DNA of 64,000 nucleotides, taken from Telluria antibiotica (GTDB lineage: Bacteria; Pseudomonadota; Gammaproteobacteria; Burkholderiales; Burkholderiaceae_D). Shown here piece by piece: positions 14,081 to 22,130 of the stretch. Below the pieces are notes generated by a model, which made no database searches, was not told the origin of the DNA, and worked only from the letters and a program-made list of their open reading frames with translations. The stretch covers positions 124,001 to 188,000 of the forward strand of contig NZ_JAAQOM010000008.1 of the NCBI RefSeq assembly GCF_011682055.1, read 5' to 3'. Numbering within the stretch: position 1 is the first letter of the stretch; each line of letters begins with the position of its first letter. Both the position numbers and the translations under genes were made by a program.

Positions 14081-14287
14081 GAATTCGGGGTCAGAGCACA
14101 CGTCCGGGGTCAGAGCACATTTTCGAACAATGGACCGAGAAACATTTTTCGTCCGGGCCGCCCCATCGGATCGCATTCCCGAGCGAGAAGATTCACATCG
14201 ACCGATGCGGCACCTTGTTTCGAAGATCATGCAACAAAAAGTGCTCTGACCCCGAATTCCGGCAAAAAATGCGCTGACCCCGAATTT
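14081..14287. repeat. MITE-like element with 19-bp perfect inverted ends (GGGGTCAGAGCAC family)
   Basis: GAATTCGGGGTCAGAGCAC at 14081-14099 is the exact inverse of 14241-14259. Nested second copies lie just inside on the left (CCGGGGTCAGAGCAC, 14104-14118) and outside on the right (TGCGCTGACCCCGAATTT, 14269-14286). The core of about 120 bp carries no convincing ORF. The short copy at 4535-4618 shares the words AGAGCAC and TTCGAACAA. No transposase is nearby, so it is non-autonomous. With the terminator before it, it fills most of the 418-bp ihfB-lapA gap. The remainder (14288-14441) should hold the lapA promoter. Confidence 0.75.
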
Positions 14288-14441
14288 GAAGTTGTAACCG
14301 GGCATTGCATTGCCGATGTCGTGCCGGCAACCCACGTATAATCACGCCGCATGCGCACAACGGCCGGGCCGGCCGTCCTATGAATATCGTTTCAAATATG
14401 CGACACTGCGCCTTTGCCGTCTTTCCACTCGGGACCTGCTG

Positions 14442-14744
14442 ATGAAACTCGTCTCCACCATCGTCGGTTGCCTGCTGTTCGTCCTGTTTTTCAGCTTCGC
14501 CTTGAAGAACACGCACCAGGTCGACCTGCACTTCTTCCTGAACTACGAGGTGCGGGGGCCGCTGGTGCTGATGCTGCTGGCGTTCTTCATCGCCGGCGCC
14601 TTCCTCGGCATCCTTGCCGTGACGCCGACCGTGTTCCGCCACCGGCGCGAAAGCTCGCAGCACAAGCACACGATCCAGGCCCTGCAGAGCGCGGCCGGCA
14701 CCGCCGCCAACGCGCCGCAGCCGGATGGCGTCACGCCGCGCTGA
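14442..14744 (+). CDS. lapA: LapA family inner-membrane protein
   Basis: 100-aa protein with two transmembrane helices (LVSTIVGCLLFVLFFSFAL and VLMLLAFFIAGAFLGILAV) joined by KNTHQVDLHFFLNYEVRGPL, the LapA (DUF1049) pattern. A basic, Gln/Ala-rich cytoplasmic tail follows. In E. coli LapA and LapB act with FtsH to control LpxC and so lipopolysaccharide synthesis. The ATG at 14442 follows a weak site; the same frame is open upstream but without membrane-protein character. lapB follows 32 bp downstream. Confidence 0.9.
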   Translation: MKLVSTIVGCLLFVLFFSFALKNTHQVDLHFFLNYEVRGPLVLMLLAFFIAGAFLGILAVTPTVFRHRRESSQHKHTIQALQSAAGTAANAPQPDGVTPR

Positions 14745-14776
14745 ACGTAATACAAGATCATCAATAAGAACAACAT

Positions 14777-15952
14777 ATGGAATTTGAAATCTGGTGGCTG
14801 CTCGGCATCCCCGTCTTTTTTTCCCTCGGCTGGATCGCCGCCCGCGTCGACATCAAGCAACTCGTCTCCGAATCGCGCAGTCTCCCGCGCGGCTATTTCA
14901 AGGGCCTGAACTTCCTCCTCAACGAGCAGCCGGACAAGGCCATCGACGCGTTCATCGAAATCGTCAAGCTCGACCCGGAGACGGCCGACATGCACTTCGC
15001 GCTGGGTAATCTGTTTCGCCGCCGCGGCGAGACGGAGCGCGCAATCCGCGTCCACCAGAACCTGTTGTCGCGTCCGGACCTGCCGATCGAGCAGCAGGTG
15101 CACGCGCAGTACGAACTCGGCATGGACTACCTGAAGGCGGGCCTGCTGGACCGCGCCGAGGAAACGTTCAACCTGCTCGTCGATACGCCGTACGGCGTGC
15201 AGGCCCGGCGCGCGCTGCTGGAGATCTTCCAGCGCGAAAAGGAATGGCGCCGCGCGATCGCCGCCGCAGAAGGCCTGATGGAATCGGGTGCGGGCGCGTA
15301 CCACAAGGAAATCGCGCAATTCTATTGCGAGCTGGCGCAGGACGCCCTCGTGCACATGCAGTCGGACGAAGCTAAGGCGCTGCTGGACAAGGCCCTGCAG
15401 ACCGACCGCAAGAGCGTGCGCGCGACGATGTTGTACGGCGACGCACTCGTGGCCGAAGGCGACACCGAAGGCGCGCTGAAGGCATGGCGCCGCGTCGAGC
15501 AGCAGAGCGTGCCGCACGCGGCCTTGGTCGCGACGCGCCTGATGGACGGCTACCGCAAGGTCGGCCGCCCGCAGGAAGGCGTGAACCTGCTGCGCTCCTA
15601 TCTCGAAGAAGCGTCGTCGATTGATCTGATCGAGGTCGTCTTCAAGGCCGTCATTGAACTCAACGGCGTGGACGCTGCCAAACAGTTGGTGGTCGAAGAA
15701 CTGCGTCGCAACCCGACGTTGCTGGGCCTCGACAAGCTGCTGGAAGCGCGCCTGATGGACGCGCCGGCGAACGTGTGGGAAGAGCTGTCGATGGTGAAGA
15801 ACCTGGTGCACGGCTACACACAGAAGCTGGCACGCTACCAGTGCAGCCACTGCGGCTTCAAGGCACGGCAGTATTACTGGCAATGCCCGGGGTGCAGCAA
15901 ATGGGAGACCTACCCGCCGCGCCGCACCGAAGAACTGAATGTGATGAACTAA
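14777..15952 (+). CDS. lapB: Lipopolysaccharide assembly protein LapB
   Basis: 391 aa. One N-terminal transmembrane helix (WWLLGIPVFFSLGWIAARVD), then TPR repeats (LNEQPDKAIDAFIEIVKLDP and ADMHFALGNLFRRRGETERA are the first two). It ends in a rubredoxin-like zinc/iron site, CSHCGF...CPGCSKW. In E. coli LapB recruits LpxC to FtsH, and its rubredoxin domain is essential. Length and architecture match. It sits with lapA and before ugd and rfaE1, a lipopolysaccharide-biased group. Confidence 0.95.
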   Translation: MEFEIWWLLGIPVFFSLGWIAARVDIKQLVSESRSLPRGYFKGLNFLLNEQPDKAIDAFIEIVKLDPETADMHFALGNLFRRRGETERAIRVHQNLLSRPDLPIEQQVHAQYELGMDYLKAGLLDRAEETFNLLVDTPYGVQARRALLEIFQREKEWRRAIAAAEGLMESGAGAYHKEIAQFYCELAQDALVHMQSDEAKALLDKALQTDRKSVRATMLYGDALVAEGDTEGALKAWRRVEQQSVPHAALVATRLMDGYRKVGRPQEGVNLLRSYLEEASSIDLIEVVFKAVIELNGVDAAKQLVVEELRRNPTLLGLDKLLEARLMDAPANVWEELSMVKNLVHGYTQKLARYQCSHCGFKARQYYWQCPGCSKWETYPPRRTEELNVMN

Positions 15953-15967
15953 GCTTAGAAACTGACC

Positions 15968-17356
15968 ATGAAGATTACGATTATCGGCACCGGCTATGTC
16001 GGCCTCGTCACCGGCGCCTGCCTGGCGGAACTCGGCAACGACGTCTTTTGCCTCGACGTCGACCAACGCAAGATCGACCTGCTGAACAACGGCGGCATCC
16101 CCATCCACGAACCGGGCCTGGAAGAAGTCGTCGCGCGCAACCGCGCGGCCGGGCGCCTGCAGTTCTCGACGGACGTCGCGGCCAGCGTCGCGCACGGCCA
16201 GCTGCAGTTCATCGCCGTCGGCACGCCGCCGGACGAAGACGGCTCCGCCGACCTGCAATACGTGCTCGCCGCGGCCCGCAACATCGGTCGCCACATGAAT
16301 GGCTACAAGGTCATCGTCGACAAGTCCACGGTGCCCGTCGGCACGGCCGACCGCGTCGCCGCGGCGCTCCGTGAAGAGCTTTCCGCCCGGGGGGCGGAAA
16401 GCAAAGGCGCGCTGGACGAGTTGGAATTCGCCGTCGTGTCGAACCCGGAATTCCTGAAAGAGGGCGCCGCCGTCGAGGACTTCATGCGTCCGGACCGCAT
16501 CGTCATCGGCACGGACGACACCCCCGCGGGCCTGCGCGCGCGCGACCTCATGAAGTTGCTGTACGCGCCGTTCAACCGCAACCACGAGCGCGTGTACTGG
16601 ATGGACGTGCGTTCGGCCGAGTTCACGAAGTACGCGGCCAACGCGATGCTCGCGACGCGCATCTCGTTCATGAACGAACTGGCGAACCTGGCCGACCAGG
16701 TCGGCGCCGACATCGAAGCCGTCCGCCACGGCATCGGTTCCGACCCGCGCATCGGCCACAGCTTCCTGTACGCAGGCGCCGGCTACGGCGGCTCGTGCTT
16801 CCCGAAGGACGTGCAGGCGCTCGAGCGCACGGCGCGCCAGTACGACCAGGAACTGCTGATCCTGCGCGCCGTGGAAGCCGTCAACGACCGTCAGAAGCAG
16901 GTGCTGGGCCGCAAGGTCGTGCAGCGCTTCGGCGCAAACCTGACCGGCATGAAATTCGCCGTCTGGGGCCTCGCATTCAAGCCGAACACTGACGACATGC
17001 GCGAGGCGCCGTCGCGCGTGCTGCTGAAGGAATTGATCGAGCGGGGTGCCACGGTCGCCGTGCACGACCCCGTCGCGATGGAAGAAGCGCAGCGCGTGCT
17101 GGCGCTCGACCTCTCCGCAGACCAGCTGGCACGCATCGCCTTCAAGGCGACGCCGATGGACGCACTGGACGGTGCGGAAGCCCTCGTGATCGTGACCGAG
17201 TGGAAGGCATTCCGCAGCCCCGACTTCGAGCAGATCAAGGCGCGCCTGAAGCAACCCGTGATCATCGACGGCCGCAACCTGTTCGAGCCGCCGCTGATGA
17301 CGGGCCTGGGCATCGAGTACCACGGCATCGGCCGTTCGGTCCTGACGGGCAAGTGA
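15968..17356 (+). CDS. ugd: UDP-glucose 6-dehydrogenase
   Basis: 462-aa NAD-dependent enzyme oxidising UDP-glucose to UDP-glucuronate for capsule, exopolysaccharide or lipid A modification precursors. The N-terminal Rossmann motif is [20 protein letters not shown]. The catalytic cysteine is in [16 protein letters not shown] near residue 275. [20 protein letters not shown] begins the C-terminal domain. It starts 16 bp after the lapB stop, and rfaE1 begins 8 bp after it, so an operon lapA-lapB-ugd-rfaE1 is likely. Confidence 0.96.
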   Translation: MKITIIGTGYVGLVTGACLAELGNDVFCLDVDQRKIDLLNNGGIPIHEPGLEEVVARNRAAGRLQFSTDVAASVAHGQLQFIAVGTPPDEDGSADLQYVLAAARNIGRHMNGYKVIVDKSTVPVGTADRVAAALREELSARGAESKGALDELEFAVVSNPEFLKEGAAVEDFMRPDRIVIGTDDTPAGLRARDLMKLLYAPFNRNHERVYWMDVRSAEFTKYAANAMLATRISFMNELANLADQVGADIEAVRHGIGSDPRIGHSFLYAGAGYGGSCFPKDVQALERTARQYDQELLILRAVEAVNDRQKQVLGRKVVQRFGANLTGMKFAVWGLAFKPNTDDMREAPSRVLLKELIERGATVAVHDPVAMEEAQRVLALDLSADQLARIAFKATPMDALDGAEALVIVTEWKAFRSPDFEQIKARLKQPVIIDGRNLFEPPLMTGLGIEYHGIGRSVLTGK

Positions 17357-17363
17357 GGCGCGC

Positions 17364-18356
17364 ATGACCGGTACCATTTCAAGCCGCCTGCTGCCGACCG
17401 ACAGCTACCGCCACGCCGAAGCCCCGAAGCTGGACGGCGTGCGCCTGCTCGTCGTGGGCGACGTCATGCTCGACCGCTACTGGTTCGGCGACGTGTCGCG
17501 CATCTCTCCGGAAGCGCCGGTGCCCGTCGTGCGCATCGAGCGCCGCGAGGAACGCCTGGGCGGCGCCGCCAACGTGGCGCGCAACGCCGCGGCCCTCGGC
17601 ACGCATTGCGGCCTGCTGGGCGTCGTCGGTGCCGACGAAGCCGGCGACCAGGTCGAGAAGATCCTGCGCGAATCCAGCATCCACAGCTACCTGAAGCGCG
17701 ACGAGGCGATCTCCACCATCATCAAGCTGCGCGTGATCGGACGTCAGCAGCAGATGGTACGCATCGACTTCGAAGAGGCGCCCACGGAAACGATCTTGCG
17801 CGACAAGCTCACGCAATTCAAGGCGCTGCTGCCCGACTACGACGTCATCATTCTGTCCGACTACAACAAGGGCAGCCTCGTGAACGTGGCCGAGATGATC
17901 CGCGCCGCGCGCGCGGCCGGCAAGACCGTCATGGTCGATCCGAAGGGCGACGATTTCACGCCGTATGCCGGCGCGACGATGCTCACGCCGAACAAGTCGG
18001 AACTCAAGCGCATCGTCGGCAGCTGGAAGACCGAAGAGCAGCTGACGGAAAAGGCCCAGAAGCTCCGCGAGGACCTCGGCCTGGAAGCGCTGCTGCTCAC
18101 GCGCTCGGAAGAGGGCATGAGCCTGTACACGGCGAACGAAGTACTGCACGTCCACGCGGACGCGCGCGAGGTGTTCGACGTGTCGGGCGCCGGCGACACC
18201 GTCATCGCGACGATGGCCGCCATGCTGGGCGCCGGAGCGCCGCTGCCGGAAGCACTGGCGACGGCGAACCGCGCGGGCGGCATCGTCGTCGGCAAGCTGG
18301 GCACGGCCACGGTCACCCGCGACGAGTTGTTCGCACATCGGCGCAAGAACGATTGA
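17364..18356 (+). CDS. rfaE1: D-glycero-beta-D-manno-heptose-7-phosphate kinase (HldE kinase domain only)
   Basis: 330-aa PfkB-family kinase making heptose-1,7-bisphosphate for the ADP-heptose of lipopolysaccharide inner core. LLVVGDVMLDRYWFGDVSRI and ERLGGAANVARNAAALG are the N-terminal sugar-kinase motifs. LLTRSEEGMSLY and the anion-hole motif DVSGAGDTVIATMAAMLGAG end it. It stops before the nucleotidyltransferase domain of two-domain E. coli HldE, so the adenylyltransferase (rfaE2) must be elsewhere, as usual in betaproteobacteria. The epimerase rfaD/hldD, often next in Burkholderiales, is absent here. Confidence 0.93.
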   Translation: MTGTISSRLLPTDSYRHAEAPKLDGVRLLVVGDVMLDRYWFGDVSRISPEAPVPVVRIERREERLGGAANVARNAAALGTHCGLLGVVGADEAGDQVEKILRESSIHSYLKRDEAISTIIKLRVIGRQQQMVRIDFEEAPTETILRDKLTQFKALLPDYDVIILSDYNKGSLVNVAEMIRAARAAGKTVMVDPKGDDFTPYAGATMLTPNKSELKRIVGSWKTEEQLTEKAQKLREDLGLEALLLTRSEEGMSLYTANEVLHVHADAREVFDVSGAGDTVIATMAAMLGAGAPLPEALATANRAGGIVVGKLGTATVTRDELFAHRRKND

Positions 18357-18377
18357 TTTTGCCGGCGCCGTAGCGCC

Positions 18378-18457
18378 GTAGGGTGGGCACCCCTGTGCCC
18401 ACGCGTGACGTTCGCGATATGCTGGCGTAGCGCGTGGGCACGGGGTGCCCACCCTAC
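18378..18457. repeat. GTAGGGTGGGC-family palindromic repeat, copy 3
   Basis: Outer ends GTAGGGTGGGCAC and GTGCCCACCCTAC enclose CCCACGCGTGACGTTCGCG and a near-inverse GCGTAGCGCGTGGGCAC. It stands between rfaE1 and comEA, where rfaD is often found in relatives. Confidence 0.86.
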
Positions 18458-18559
18458 TTGATGAGCCCCACATTTTCTCGTCAACCTACCGACGCTCCCA
18501 TCCGTTATGGCACCAGGCAGCCATTCCAGGCCGCCATTCCACGATAACGGAGAAACGAG

Positions 18560-19024
18560 ATGATCAAGAAGCTGTTGCTTGCAGTCGCCACGCTGGTGGC
18601 CTCGATGGGCTTTGCGTTCGCCCAGGTCGACGTCAACAAGGCCGATGCCGCCGCGCTGGACTCGGTCAAGGGCGTCGGCCCGGCCATGTCGAAGACGATC
18701 ATCGACGAGCGCACGAAGGCCGGTCCGTTCAAGGACTGGGCCGATTTCCAGAAACGCGTGAAAGGCGTCGCCGACAAGCGCGCGACCCAGCTGTCGAAAG
18801 CCGGCCTGCAGGTGAACGGCCAGTCGAAGGAAGGCGCGCCGATGACGGCGACGGCACCCAAGGCCGCCAAGGCCGATATGAAGGCCGCCAAGGCCGACAT
18901 GAAAGCCGAGAAGGCCGACATGAAGGCCGAGAAAGCCGACATGAAGGCCGCCAAGCCGGCCAAGATGGGCACCAAGCCGGCCGACACCAAGGCGAAGCCG
19001 GAGGCCGGCAAGTCGGCCAGCTGA
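18560..19024 (+). CDS. comEA: ComEA-like helix-hairpin-helix DNA-binding protein with Lys/Ala-rich tail
   Basis: 154 aa. Residues 1-21 are a signal peptide (IKKLLLAVATLVASMGFAFA-Q). Residues 22-85 are a ComEA HhH domain: VDVNKADAAALDSVKGVGPA, the hairpin, then FKDWADFQKRVKGVADKRA. ComEA binds incoming DNA in the periplasm during natural transformation. The C-terminal half is unusual: at least four tandem heptads of the form KADMKA(A/E) followed by KPAKMGTKPADTKAKPE, strongly basic and resembling histone-H1 tails. The tail could add nonspecific DNA binding (inference). It has its own terminator. Confidence 0.85.
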   Translation: MIKKLLLAVATLVASMGFAFAQVDVNKADAAALDSVKGVGPAMSKTIIDERTKAGPFKDWADFQKRVKGVADKRATQLSKAGLQVNGQSKEGAPMTATAPKAAKADMKAAKADMKAEKADMKAEKADMKAAKPAKMGTKPADTKAKPEAGKSAS

Positions 19025-19043
19025 CCGGCTCCCTGCACGCTCC

Positions 19044-19070
19044 GAACCCCGCCATGCGCGGGGTTTTTCT
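19044..19070 (+). terminator. Terminator of comEA
   Basis: Stem AACCCCGC / GCGGGGTT, short loop, then five T, about 20 bp after the comEA stop. Confidence 0.9.
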
Positions 19071-19160
19071 TTGCCGGGCCGGCGCACCCCGACCCCGTCC
19101 CGTACGCGCCGATCCAAGTCGGATTAGAATGGCGCTTTCGCGTTCGCAAAAGAGTAGGCA

Positions 19161-20063
19161 ATGGCATACAAGACCATCGAAGACACGATCGGCAATACCC
19201 CGCTGGTGCAACTGGTACGCATCCCCGGGCCGGAAGCGGCGGCCCGCAACAACGTCATCCTCGGCAAGCTCGAAGGCAATAACCCGGCGGGCTCCGTGAA
19301 GGACCGCGCGGCGATGTCGATGCTGCGTGGCGCCGAGGCGCGCGGCCAGATCAAGCCCGGCGACACGCTGATCGAAGCGACGAGCGGCAACACGGGCATC
19401 GCGCTGGCGATGGCGGCCGCGATCCGCGGCTACAAGATGGTGCTGCTGATGCCGGACAACCTGTCGGTCGAGCGCCGCCAGAGCATGGCCGCGTACGGCG
19501 CCCAGATCATCCTCACGCCGAAGACGGGCGGCATGGAATACGCGCGCGACCTGGCCGAGCAGATGCAGCGCGACGGCCAGGGCATCATCCTCGACCAGTT
19601 CGGCAACCAGGACAATCCGCGCGCCCACTACGCGACGACGGGGCCGGAAATCTGGCGTGACACGGAAGGCCGCGTCACGCACTTCGTCAGCGCGATGGGG
19701 ACGACCGGTACCATCATGGGCGTGTCGCGCTACCTGAAGGAACAGAACGAGGGCATCCGCATCATCGGCGCGCAGCCGGAAGAGGGCTCGTCGATCCCCG
19801 GCATCCGCAAGTGGCCGGAAGCCTACCTGCCGAAGATCTTCGACAAGTCGCGCATCGACCAGGTGGAAAGCGTGACGCAAGCCGCGGCCGAACAGATGGC
19901 GCGCCGCCTGGCGGCCGAAGAGGGCATTTTCTGCGGTATTTCCGCGGCCGGCGCCTGCGAAATCGCGTTGCGTATTTCGCAGACGGTCGAGAATGCGACG
20001 ATCGTGTTCATCGTCTGCGACCGCGGCGATCGTTATTTGTCGACCGGCGTGTTCCCCGCCTGA
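19161..20063 (+). CDS. cysM: Cysteine synthase B (O-acetylserine sulfhydrylase, CysM)
   Basis: 300-aa PLP enzyme. NPLVQL-type opening TIGNTPLVQLVRIPG. The PLP lysine is in GNNPAGSVKDRAAMSML, near residue 45. TSGNTGIALAMAAAIRG binds substrate. SAMGTTGTIMGVSRYLKEQN follows. The truncated C-terminus and the RRxxM-like region (VERRQSMAAYGA) fit CysM rather than CysK. CysM can use thiosulfate as well as sulfide. It is monocistronic, and mltB nearby keeps the betaproteobacterial cysM-mltB neighbourhood. Confidence 0.94.
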   Translation: MAYKTIEDTIGNTPLVQLVRIPGPEAAARNNVILGKLEGNNPAGSVKDRAAMSMLRGAEARGQIKPGDTLIEATSGNTGIALAMAAAIRGYKMVLLMPDNLSVERRQSMAAYGAQIILTPKTGGMEYARDLAEQMQRDGQGIILDQFGNQDNPRAHYATTGPEIWRDTEGRVTHFVSAMGTTGTIMGVSRYLKEQNEGIRIIGAQPEEGSSIPGIRKWPEAYLPKIFDKSRIDQVESVTQAAAEQMARRLAAEEGIFCGISAAGACEIALRISQTVENATIVFIVCDRGDRYLSTGVFPA

Positions 20064-20172
20064 TCGTGTGCCCGGCGCGGGGTGTGGCGCTGGGTTTTTC
20101 TAGCCGCATTAATGCGGGTACATCTCGCTCCGGTGCGGCGGCGTCAATGGCCGCCGTCCGGGTTGGCGCAGA

Positions 20173-20520
20173 TCATTGCTCGGCGCCGGCGCCACCTGCG
20201 CTGTCTTTGTCTTTCGGCTTGAACTGCTTGTCGCTGATGCGGAACTTGGCACGGCGGTCGCCCATCAGGTAGCGCAGGTCGCGGATCGACAGGTCCGACA
20301 CTTCGTGCATGCGGATCAGCAGCGAGGCGCCGACGGGCAGGCGGTGGTGGCGGATCTTCGAGATCACCGGCGGCGCGACTTCCAGTGCGCGCGACAGCGC
20401 TGCGTCGTTCTTCAGGCGCAGGTTCTCGATCAGCGTGTCGAGCAGGCGATTCGGGTTGTATTGCAGCAGTTCGTCGTTTTCCGAATCGCTGTTCATATCG
20501 ATACCGACTTGGTTCGTCAT
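20173..20520 (-). CDS. Small helix-turn-helix (Cro/C1-like) protein
   Basis: 115 aa. The N-terminal 25 residues are acidic and polar (MTNQVGIDMNSDSENDELLQ). A Cro/C1-type HTH follows at about residues 28-80: LIENLRLKNDAALSRALEVA, PPVISKIRHHRLPVGASLL, IRMHEVSDLSIRDLRYLMG. The tail is basic and low complexity (KPKDKDSAGGAGAEQ). The ATG follows GGAATT-type purines. A long AT-rich leader precedes it. I take it as a transcription regulator conserved in Oxalobacteraceae; targets are unknown. It is convergent with cysM. Confidence 0.75.
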   Translation of the reverse strand: MTNQVGIDMNSDSENDELLQYNPNRLLDTLIENLRLKNDAALSRALEVAPPVISKIRHHRLPVGASLLIRMHEVSDLSIRDLRYLMGDRRAKFRISDKQFKPKDKDSAGGAGAEQ

Positions 20521-20960
20521 GATTCAATTCCTATGAGGGTTCGTCAGGGGCTCACGGCGCACGTCCAGATCCGTCGGGATGTGAAAGTGTCTACTAAATT
20601 ATACAACTAATTTCAAATTTAGTACTTAAGAGCAATAAAATCCGGGGCTTTTGTTGGGTCCGTTGTTCAATCACAACAATAGCCTCAATGCAATTCTCTC
20701 ACAAACTCACGGCGTAGATAATTGTTTTTTATTTAAACTTAAGTGTAAAGCAATTATCGATGCGTCGACGCACGATTAGGAATTGAGTGGTGGAATGACA
20801 ACTTGTGAGGGGGTATCGGGGCAAGCGGCTGTTTCCTAGAAGAACTGTTAAGCGGAAACGGCGATACCCCGGGGGAGTATAGCATTGTCACGGCGTCATG
20901 AACTCGACCGTATTTATGACAATGCTGTTACAAACTGATACAAAGTTGTTGCTCTGAGCA
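20521..20960. promoter_or_regulatory. AT-rich leader upstream of the HTH gene, downstream of mltB
   Basis: 440 bp, much more AT-rich than the rest of the window, with no credible gene. It contains AAATTTAGTACTTAAGAG, ATTGTTTTTTATTTAAACTT and a TATTTATGACAATGCTGTTA stretch. Several -10-like hexamers occur, which fits a complex promoter for the minus-strand HTH gene. The mltB stop is at its far end. Confidence 0.45.
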
Positions 20961-22130
20961 CTACATTGCGCGCGCCAAACGGACCGCGCGGCCCAGTTCG
21001 ACGACGGACATGGCATAGAAATAACTGCGGTTGTATTTAGTGATAGCAAAAAAGTTAGCATTCACTACCCAATACTCCGTCGGGTCGCCGCCGTTTTGTA
21101 AATCGACGAGACCGTACAGCCGTCCGTCCGGCAACGTCGTGCGCGTGGCAACGCCGGCGCTGTCCAGGTCGGCCGGACGGTAGCGCGCTTCCAAGCCGCC
21201 CACGAGCCCTTGCCACGCGAGGCTGGGTGCCACGTCGGCCGGGAAGACGGCCGGGCCCGTGCTGTTGCGATCCCAGCCGTGCTGGACGAGGAAGTTCGCG
21301 ACGCTGCCGATTGCATCCTGCGCGGAGCCGCGCAAGTCGACGAGCCCGTCGCCATCGAAGTCCACGCCGTACTTCAGGATACTGCTCGGCATGAACTGCG
21401 GCATGCCGACGGCGCCCGCAAACGAGCCCAGCAGAGAAAACGGATCGATGTGTTCCTTGCGGGCCAATAGCAGGGTGCTTTCCAGCTCGCCGCGGAAGAA
21501 CGCCATGCGGTCTTGCCGGTTTGGCGCTTCCGGATACGCGAAGGCGAGGGTGGTCAGCACGTCGACGATGCGGAAGCGCCCCGTGTCGCGCCCGTAGATC
21601 GTTTCGACGCCGAGGATGCCGACGATGATCTCGGCCGGCACGCCATACGTGGCCTCCGCGCGCGCGAGGGTGTCCGCGTTCTCGTTCCAGAAGCGCACGC
21701 CCGCATTGACGCGGATCGGTTCGATGAAGCGGTCGCTGTACGCGCGCCAGTTCTTCGGCTTGCCCGGCGGGGCCGGTTTCACGAGTTGGACGGCCGAATC
21801 GAGGAAGCGCGCGCGTTTGACGACGTCCTCGATGTACGCGCGGTCGAAGCCGTTGCGCGTCACCATCTCGTCCTCGAACTCGCGCACGGCCTGCCACTCG
21901 CCGAAGTTGACGGCCTCGCCGTCGTAGTCGATGGCCGGGCGGGGCGGCGCGGCGACGGCCTTGGCGGCTTTGCGCGACGTCCTTGTCTTGGCGGTCTTGC
22001 CAGTCTTGCCGGCCTTGGTGGATTTCGCCTTGGCGGCATGGGCATGGTGCAACGAGGACGCGGCGACCGCATCCGCCGCTCCCCCGGCGCCGATGGCCAG
22101 GGCTAGCAGCAGTGGAACGAAGGATTTCAT
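20961..22130 (-). CDS. mltB: Lytic murein transglycosylase B
   Basis: 389-aa peptidoglycan lytic transglycosylase. The start at 22130 gives a signal peptide MKSFVPLLLALAIGAGGAAD without a lipobox, followed by a Lys/Thr/Ala-rich linker (KAKSTKAGKTGKTAKTRTSR). The SLT domain of the MltB type has VPAEIIVGILGVETIYGRDT with the catalytic Glu near residue 176. FGxxxGAxGMPQFMPSS appears as SFAGAVGMPQFMPSSILKYG, and DFDGDGLVDLRGSAQDAIGS is the calcium-binding EF-hand-like loop. The ATG overlaps the stop of the transglutaminase gene as ATGA, tying a murein hydrolase into the moxR operon. Confidence 0.93.
   Translation of the reverse strand: MKSFVPLLLALAIGAGGAADAVAASSLHHAHAAKAKSTKAGKTGKTAKTRTSRKAAKAVAAPPRPAIDYDGEAVNFGEWQAVREFEDEMVTRNGFDRAYIEDVVKRARFLDSAVQLVKPAPPGKPKNWRAYSDRFIEPIRVNAGVRFWNENADTLARAEATYGVPAEIIVGILGVETIYGRDTGRFRIVDVLTTLAFAYPEAPNRQDRMAFFRGELESTLLLARKEHIDPFSLLGSFAGAVGMPQFMPSSILKYGVDFDGDGLVDLRGSAQDAIGSVANFLVQHGWDRNSTGPAVFPADVAPSLAWQGLVGGLEARYRPADLDSAGVATRTTLPDGRLYGLVDLQNGGDPTEYWVVNANFFAITKYNRSYFYAMSVVELGRAVRLARAM

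Noticed and set aside
14543..17377. 944-codon minus-strand frame across lapA, lapB and ugd
   Set aside because: Antisense shadow of three identified genes; it crosses their boundaries and has shadow-type composition.
17364..18356. Full bifunctional HldE
   Set aside because: The protein ends after the kinase domain (330 aa); no nucleotidyltransferase HxGH motif follows.
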